This document shows, piece after piece, positions 13,600 to 17,969 of a DNA stretch of 17,969 nucleotides. Made by a program: the position numbers and the translations under genes. Origin of the DNA: an uncultured Lachnospiraceae bacterium. GTDB lineage: Bacteria; Bacillota; Clostridia; Lachnospirales; Lachnospiraceae. The DNA lies in the NCBI GenBank assembly GCA_910588885.1, contig CAJUSQ010000058.1:1-17969 (forward strand), read 5' to 3'. The notes under the pieces are model-generated. The model made no database searches. It worked only from the letters and a program-made list of their open reading frames with translations, and was not told where the DNA came from. How positions within the stretch are numbered: position 1 is the stretch's first letter; each line of letters begins with the position of its first letter.

Positions 13600-14421
13600 T
13601 TAATTCATCGGAATTTTCTTATCCGTATACAGGATATGGTTAATCAGCCAGCCCAGCAGGAATTCTACCAGGCTCTGCATATATTCCTGGGGATTCTGGC
13701 TGATTTCCTCCCGGCTGATGCTTTCCACCTTCCCGATAAAGGCAGTATGGGCCCGTTTCTGGGCCTGCAGCCCTTCGTAGCCAATACTTTCCATATACTC
13801 TTCTTCATCTCCGAAATGAAGCTCCGTATAAGTTTTCAGCTCTGCTAAAATTTCCATGATTTCATCCAGGCTTTCTTCATCCACCTGCTCCCGCACCAGG
13901 ATATTCGCTTTGTCGATAATTTCAAAAAGGTTCTGATGCTCCCGGTCAATCAGTTCAATCCCCGTCCGGTATTCTTCCGTAAATTCACAGGGATTCTCCC
14001 GGATCATCCACTCCTCCAGGGGCGGCAGCTTCCCAATCATGATATCGCTGCCAATGATATGATGATACAGCCATTTGGCCAGGTAATTCATCAACCCCTC
14101 CAATACTTCCCGCTGCATATTTTCATCGTCAATGTCCTTCAGGGAAAAATCCCGGATTTTATCCCGAAAGGCCACATGCTGGCTCCGCTGCAAAATCAGC
14201 TCCGGATCACGGATAGATTCCATATATGCCTCTTCATTGGCAAAATGCTGTTCCGCATATCGTTCCAATTCCTCCAGCAAATCCTTGATATCCTCATACC
14301 GATCCGGCAGGTAATGGTTTTTCAGCATATCCGCCACTTTATTTATCAATGCAAATAACTCCCGGTGTTCCTGGTCAATTTCCGTTAACCCTAAAATGCA
14401 ATCCTCTGTAAACTGAAACAT
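13600..14421 (-). CDS. Tandem bacteriohemerythrin with a substituted iron ligand
   Basis: A 273-aa protein made of two hemerythrin four-helix domains (about residues 5-130 and 140-270). Such domains bind O2, or sense O2, NO or iron, through a di-iron site. Domain 1 shows His19, His59, Glu63, His82, His121 and Asp126. Domain 2 shows His162, His202, Glu206, His225, His262 and Asp267. In both, the first His of the usual HxxxH pair is Gln (Gln78 and Gln221), so each domain has four His instead of five. An AAGGAG site precedes the ATG. It lies 95 bp downstream of the GGDEF gene on the same strand and probably shares its transcript, which suggests oxygen-linked or redox-linked signalling. Confidence 0.9.
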   Translation of the reverse strand: MFQFTEDCILGLTEIDQEHRELFALINKVADMLKNHYLPDRYEDIKDLLEELERYAEQHFANEEAYMESIRDPELILQRSQHVAFRDKIRDFSLKDIDDENMQREVLEGLMNYLAKWLYHHIIGSDIMIGKLPPLEEWMIRENPCEFTEEYRTGIELIDREHQNLFEIIDKANILVREQVDEESLDEIMEILAELKTYTELHFGDEEEYMESIGYEGLQAQKRAHTAFIGKVESISREEISQNPQEYMQSLVEFLLGWLINHILYTDKKIPMN

Positions 14422-14493
14422 CCCGCCTGCTCCTTTTCTTTATTCATACAGCGCAAACGCGCCTGATTGTCATCCCAATATTCCTGCTCCTTC

Positions 14494-14518
14494 AAGGCTT
14501 CTCCGCCGTGCAAGCCTT
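14494..14518 (-). other. Hairpin at the end of the GGDEF gene
   Basis: A perfect 7-bp stem (AAGGCTT at 14494-14500, AAGCCTT at 14512-14518) overlaps the GGDEF stop codon. No U-run follows on the minus strand, so it is unlikely to be a full terminator. Read-through into the hemerythrin gene, or partial processing, is the simpler reading. Confidence 0.4.
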
Positions 14519-16253
14519 ACAGCTCTGCTTCCAGCAGACCGCTCAGCTTCCGGGCCGCGATATTCATCCGTATCAAGTGTTTCACATGCCAGCGGTTTAA
14601 TTCCGTTGCATAAGGAGCAGTCAGCACATCGTCGGCCCCAAGAGTGAACGCCTGTTCGATATACTCTCCATCCTCTTTCGGCAGAAGCAGAATAATCACC
14701 GCCTTCTTCCGCAATGCTTCCGGCAGATTTTTTAAGTAGCTAAGGTCTGCCGGCTCTCCCAGGGTACGATCCACAAACAGCAGCACAAGTTCATTTGTTT
14801 CCTCCAGCTGCCTGTAAACCTCTTCCTTGGTTCTCATTGGAACGATCTGATAATTATCGTCAAACAAAGACGTGATTTCCTGCCGCACCGCCGTTTTTAA
14901 GCTGAACACCAGCACCTTGTGCCTGGTACTTCCGAACCGTCTGGCAATCTCCTTCTGGGCTTTATCGGAAAAACAGCCGGGGACTCTGCCCCGTTCCTTC
15001 ATCTCATACATCTTCCGGTCCGCCGCATTGAAGCACTCATCCAAATTCCCGGCTGCAACCCCCGGCCGGATCTCCCAGCCATAACTGGCTTTCACCTGGT
15101 AGGGCAGGCCGCTTGTCCGGTTATATTCCTCCATCTGCCTGACAAAGCTGCACTCGATTTCCTCCGGAACCGTACTGTCCGCATCCAGCACGGCCATAAT
15201 CGTAAATTCATCTCCTCCGGTCCTGCAAACCACGGCATAATCCGGGGCGGCTTTTGTAAGCTGCCGTGCAATCACCCGGATCGCCTGATCCCCTTCCCGG
15301 TGCCCGCAGTTGTCATTGATGCTCTTAAGCCCGTTCAAATCCGCCACAAAGGTATAAATACAGCGTCCTTTTTCCTTGGCCTCCCGCAGCAGCCGGATTC
15401 CGAAAAAGGCCATTCCCTTACGGTTATACAGCTGGGTCAGCTCATCCGTCAGGCTCTGTTCCAGCAAGGCATCATTATTGCCCTGCAGCTGCATGATCAG
15501 CGCCTGGTTCTCCTCCAGCGCCTCTACGGTCCTTTGCTTTCTCTCATGGATATCCCGGACCATGAACAGAATATCTTCATACACCTCGTTCTCCGGTTCC
15601 TTCACCCGGATAAAAACAAGCTCCATCCAGCGATATTCCCCGCTTCGGTCCAAAAGCCTGCACTCCAGCATCAGGTCTTTCTTCCCGGCCATCTGCTGAT
15701 GCAGTTTGGAAAGCTGTACAAATTCCCGGAACTCCTCCAAATCCTCGGGATGCACTTCCTTCTCCAGTCTCTGGCAGAACACATCAAAATGCTGCACATC
15801 CGCCGGAAACTGATGCTTGTCATAATTAAAATAAATTCGGTTGCAATGGCCGTTTTCCATATGAATCGCAAGAATCAAATAGTAGACGGACTGCAGCGCC
15901 AATTCCCGGGCATTCAGCTGCTGCCAGCTGGTAGGAAAATACGCCGAAGAAACCGCGCCGCATATTTCCCCTTCCTCATAAACCGGTACGATATTCCCCT
16001 CCATACAGGTCCCGGAATCTCCCATGGGCAGGATATTATGTATACACTTCCCACCCTTTAAGGCTTCCTCCAGCTTCCCCGTCGGATCATGAAATACCTC
16101 GCCTACAAAAATCCCGTCTTTATTTCCATCTTCCGGATAAATATACCGTACCACACAGTTTTCATCAAAAACACTATAATAAATGTCCATCGTAAGCAGC
16201 TTCCTTACGAAATCAAGCGTATCCTTCAATTGCCGAAGCTTTTCATTCGTCAT
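14517..16253 (-). CDS. PAS-GGDEF diguanylate cyclase with C-terminal pseudo-receiver
   Basis: A 578-aa cytoplasmic signalling protein expected to make cyclic di-GMP. ATG 16253 is chosen because AGGAAAGGAA precedes it; an in-frame TTG at 16319 lies about where transcription should begin. Domains in order: an N-terminal sensor-like region (about 23-110); a PAS/PAC domain (about 138-240, ending in MVRDIHERK); a short coiled segment; and a GGDEF domain beginning at DELTQLYNR (from Asp270), with an intact GGDEF active site at 346-350. The RxxD product-inhibition site is missing. The last part (about 445-568) resembles a response-regulator receiver. It keeps an Asp (495) at the phosphorylation position but lacks the acidic pair and the conserved Lys (Ala546), so it is probably not phosphorylated. 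No membrane segment is seen. Confidence 0.9.
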   Translation of the reverse strand: MTNEKLRQLKDTLDFVRKLLTMDIYYSVFDENCVVRYIYPEDGNKDGIFVGEVFHDPTGKLEEALKGGKCIHNILPMGDSGTCMEGNIVPVYEEGEICGAVSSAYFPTSWQQLNARELALQSVYYLILAIHMENGHCNRIYFNYDKHQFPADVQHFDVFCQRLEKEVHPEDLEEFREFVQLSKLHQQMAGKKDLMLECRLLDRSGEYRWMELVFIRVKEPENEVYEDILFMVRDIHERKQRTVEALEENQALIMQLQGNNDALLEQSLTDELTQLYNRKGMAFFGIRLLREAKEKGRCIYTFVADLNGLKSINDNCGHREGDQAIRVIARQLTKAAPDYAVVCRTGGDEFTIMAVLDADSTVPEEIECSFVRQMEEYNRTSGLPYQVKASYGWEIRPGVAAGNLDECFNAADRKMYEMKERGRVPGCFSDKAQKEIARRFGSTRHKVLVFSLKTAVRQEITSLFDDNYQIVPMRTKEEVYRQLEETNELVLLFVDRTLGEPADLSYLKNLPEALRKKAVIILLLPKEDGEYIEQAFTLGADDVLTAPYATELNRWHVKHLIRMNIAARKLSGLLEAEL

Positions 16254-16323
16254 AACTTTAACGTTCCTTTCCTTCTCCGGTCCGTCCTTCCAAGCCTTCC
16301 GGACATTCCTTTCGAACAATCAT

Positions 16324-16352
16324 ATTATAGCATATCTTGTTCAAAATGAAAA
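16324..16352 (-). promoter_or_regulatory. Extended -10 promoter of the GGDEF gene
   Basis: On the minus strand, TGCTATAAT (16332-16324) has a perfect -10 with the TGn extension, and a weak -35, TTTTCA (16352-16347), lies 17 bp upstream. The 17-bp string ACAAGATATGCTATAAT (16340-16324) is mirrored by the plus-strand promoter next door. Confidence 0.7.
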
Positions 16353-16369
16353 GATGATATCCTTTTTCT

Positions 16370-16386
16370 ACAAGATATGGTATGAT
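16370..16386 (+). promoter_or_regulatory. Extended -10 promoter of the DUF6062 gene
   Basis: TGGTATGAT (16378-16386) is an extended -10 with a five-of-six hexamer and no clear -35. The 17-bp string ACAAGATATGGTATGAT matches the opposite-strand promoter at 15 of 17 positions. Its ten-base arm is a perfect inverted copy of 16331-16340. Transcription would start near 16393. Confidence 0.6.
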
Positions 16387-16398
16387 GGAACCAGAACA

Positions 16399-16417
16399 TG
16401 TCTGTCTATGGCAGACA
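16399..16417 (+). other. Small hairpin just before the DUF6062 ribosome-binding site
   Basis: Perfect 6-bp arms TGTCTG (16399-16404) and CAGACA (16412-16417) surround seven bases. The stem touches the AAAAGGAGG site (16417-16425), so it lies in the leader and could affect translation start. It is short and may be chance. Confidence 0.3.
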
Positions 16418-16432
16418 AAAGGAGGCCGTCTT

Positions 16433-17200
16433 ATGAAAGAAACCATCTCAACCATCCCTCTGACCGATGCATTTCAGGCCCATGACGAATGTCCCTTCTG
16501 CTATTTGGAACGGGAAGCGGAACAGCATGCCATTTCTTTTATTCTGGGATCTGCCTATATGGAAGATTATATCCGTGAAAAAACAGATGAAACGGGATTC
16601 TGCCGCCATCATTTCAAAATGATGTACGATTATGGAAACCGGTTAGGCAGTGCGCTGATATTAAGTACCCATTTAAAAAAGCTGGGCCAGGAGCTGTCCG
16701 AAGAGCTGAAAAACTTTTCTCCGGAAAAATCCGGTTTTCGCAGACACTTCAAGAAAATAGATCCCAAAACCTCCGGCCCCAAAACACCCCTTGGTTCCTG
16801 GATCTTTGAAAAAGAGCATTCCTGCTATGTCTGTAACCATTTCAAAAGCATTTACAGACGCTATTTGGATACTTTTTTCCGCCGATACCAAAAGGACGGA
16901 GAATTCCGGGCCGTTTTTGCAGAGAGCAAAGGGTTCTGCCTGCCCCATTTCGGCGATTTAATAGAATATGCCGAAGCGCAGCTAAGCGATGCCCAGAAGC
17001 AGGAATTCTACCCCACCGCCTTCCGGCTCATGGAAGAAAACCTGAACCGTCTGCAGCAGGAGGTATCCTGGTTTGTAGAAAAAAATGACTACCGCAACAA
17101 GGATAAGTCTTGGGGAACCGCTGCAGACAGCATCCAGCGGGCCATGCAGAAATGCGCCGGAGGCTATCCCGCCGACGAAATCTTTAAGCTGAAGCCATAG
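16433..17200 (+). CDS. DUF6062 family protein with two zinc-type half-motifs
   Basis: A 255-aa soluble protein of the DUF6062 family, found in Clostridia and without known function. ATG 16433 is chosen because AAAAGGAGG sits seven bases upstream; an earlier in-frame ATG at 16382 lies inside the -10 element. Cys and His residues come in two matching sets: CPFC (20-23) with CRHH (57-60), and CYVC (131-134) with CLPH (169-172). Spacing between the paired motifs is nearly equal (34 and 35 residues), which points to an ancient internal duplication and two metal sites, probably zinc. The middle (about 80-125) is basic. It is divergent from the GGDEF gene, with mirrored promoters, and convergent with RNase HI eight bases away. 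Confidence 0.82.
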   Translation: MKETISTIPLTDAFQAHDECPFCYLEREAEQHAISFILGSAYMEDYIREKTDETGFCRHHFKMMYDYGNRLGSALILSTHLKKLGQELSEELKNFSPEKSGFRRHFKKIDPKTSGPKTPLGSWIFEKEHSCYVCNHFKSIYRRYLDTFFRRYQKDGEFRAVFAESKGFCLPHFGDLIEYAEAQLSDAQKQEFYPTAFRLMEENLNRLQQEVSWFVEKNDYRNKDKSWGTAADSIQRAMQKCAGGYPADEIFKLKP

Positions 17201-17208
17201 GACAGTTA

Positions 17209-17850
17209 TCAGGCATTCCCTACCGCCTGCTTCGCCAGCTGATCCGCCAGGTCATTATAGGTATCCCCGGAATGCCCTTTTACCTTCCGGAAACGGACGC
17301 ATACCTTTTCACTGATTTCCTGATAAAAATCACGGTATGCCTTCGTTTCCTCCTTGTTCGCCCGCCATTCCCCGGTACACCATTTTTCGATGCCCTCATA
17401 GTCATAGTACAGCTCCAGGCTTGGGATCTGATGCTCCTTGCAGTACCGCATGGCACACATGCTCCCTTCAATTTCCCCTGCCACATTCCGCATCTTGGCC
17501 CATTGCGGATCGGAGAATTTTTCGGAAAAATGCAGTTCCTTCCCTTCATAGAAGATCACCGCCCCATAAGAATACTCTTTTGTCGCCACGTTATAGCTGC
17601 CGTCCACATAAGCAACGGCTCCTTTGGCATTGCCCGCTTCCGGAAGGGGTGCGTCCTCTTCTTTAGCGGAGGATTCTGCTTCCGGAAGGAGTGCGTCCGT
17701 TTCCTCCAGAAATGCTCCTGCTTCCATAAGGGTCGGGAAACTTTTGTACACCGCTCCGGAACATCCGTCTATGTTCTTCTTACAATCTTCCCAGTTCAGA
17801 TAAATCCCGGGGATAATTCCCTTTTTTACCGCATAGTATTTTTTTGCCAT
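17209..17850 (-). CDS. rnhA: Ribonuclease HI with N-terminal hybrid-binding domain
   Basis: A 213-aa RNase H1 that degrades RNA in RNA-DNA hybrids such as R-loops and Okazaki primers. Residues 1-48 form the viroplasmin-type hybrid-binding domain (KKYYAVKKGIIPGIYLNW, then YKSFPTLMEAGAFL). A linker of about 28 residues follows, made of two related 14-residue units. The catalytic domain starts near residue 78: YVDGS (Asp83), AGEIEG (Glu126), LYYDYEG (Asp150) and KGHSGDTYND (His193, Asp200) supply the metal-binding acids and the His loop. It ends close to the convergent DUF6062 gene. The region upstream of its start carries AGTTAC repeats that might regulate it. Confidence 0.95.
   Translation of the reverse strand: MAKKYYAVKKGIIPGIYLNWEDCKKNIDGCSGAVYKSFPTLMEAGAFLEETDALLPEAESSAKEEDAPLPEAGNAKGAVAYVDGSYNVATKEYSYGAVIFYEGKELHFSEKFSDPQWAKMRNVAGEIEGSMCAMRYCKEHQIPSLELYYDYEGIEKWCTGEWRANKEETKAYRDFYQEISEKVCVRFRKVKGHSGDTYNDLADQLAKQAVGNA
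17636..17698. repeat. 42-bp in-frame repeat in the RNase HI linker
   Basis: Two 21-bp copies (17636-17656 and 17678-17698) match at 20 positions and are offset by 42 bp, fourteen codons. They encode DALLPEAE and DAPLPEAG in the flexible linker between the hybrid-binding and catalytic domains, so copy-number change would alter only linker length. Confidence 0.85.
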
Positions 17851-17875
17851 AATCCTGCCCTATCCTTTCCAAATA

Positions 17876-17950
17876 TTTGTCAGTTACCTGTTAGTTACCC
17901 ATATGTTTTTATTCATTTATGCATTTGTAAGTTACGTGTCAGTTACCCAT
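17876..17950. repeat. Duplicated AGTTAC pair with 11-bp spacing
   Basis: AGTTAC occurs at 17882, 17893, 17930 and 17941, forming two pairs with 11-bp spacing inside a duplicated block of about 27 bp (from 17876 and 17924, offset 48 bp). The block starts TTTGT and ends with AGTTACCCATA. Direct repeats of one helical turn are typical of sites bound by OmpR/PhoB-type regulators. The array lies upstream of RNase HI and reaches nearly to the window edge, so it may belong to an unseen neighbour. Confidence 0.65.
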
Positions 17951-17969
17951 AATGATTTATAAAATCACA

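Noticed and set aside
13597..13606. Palindrome GAATTAATTC between the convergent phosphoesterase and hemerythrin genes
   Set aside because: It overlaps the hemerythrin stop codon, has no GC-rich stem or U-run, and an AT-rich palindrome of this length is expected by chance.
14451..14462. Small GCGC hairpin between the GGDEF and hemerythrin genes
   Set aside because: Only four base pairs and no U-run, too weak to call a terminator or regulator.
14919..16061. 380-codon plus-strand reading frame opposite the GGDEF gene
   Set aside because: It lies wholly antisense to a gene with clear motifs, its product resembles no family, and its length reflects codon bias of the true gene.

Overview
This window looks like chromosomal DNA from a gut-type Lachnospiraceae (Clostridia, Bacillota). 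The evidence is indirect: strong GGAGG ribosome-binding sites, mid GC content, a non-PTS sugar ABC transporter with a YesL/DUF624 partner, a DUF6062 protein, a cytoplasmic BMP-like protein paired with a phosphoesterase, and the viroplasmin-type RNase HI common in Firmicutes. I assigned families by reading motifs; no database search was possible. I see no phage, insertion sequence, CRISPR array, tRNA or rRNA.

Region 1 (about 60-10,890) is a sucrose or fructo-oligosaccharide locus in three transcription blocks. On the minus strand, a lipoprotein solute-binding protein and two permeases (3294 to 134) form an importer with no ATPase in the window. On the plus strand, divergent from the importer, lie a DUF624 membrane protein and an unrecognised single-pass membrane protein (3804-5211). 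Again on the minus strand, a tight operon encodes an amylosucrase-type GH13 enzyme, a PfkB fructokinase, a GH32 beta-fructosidase and a LacI-type regulator (10773 to 5248). The inferred pathway is uptake of unphosphorylated sugar, cleavage by GH32 or glucosyl transfer by GH13 (both releasing fructose), phosphorylation of fructose, and repression by the LacI protein.

Region 2 (about 10,900-13,581, plus strand) is a two-gene unit. It encodes a cytoplasmic protein joining a ParB-like N-terminal part to a BMP/PnrA-like ligand-binding part, overlapped by a metallophosphoesterase whose first metal motif is altered. This is the best candidate here for an undescribed system.

Region 3 (13,600-17,850) holds a tandem hemerythrin whose two domains lack the same iron ligand, a PAS-GGDEF protein with a degenerate C-terminal receiver upstream of it, a divergent DUF6062 protein with two zinc-type half-motifs, and RNase HI. 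The GGDEF and DUF6062 genes are driven by mirror-image promoters sharing a 17-bp element, and a related element precedes the BMP gene. The right edge (17,876-17,950) carries a duplicated pair of AGTTAC repeats at 11-bp spacing.
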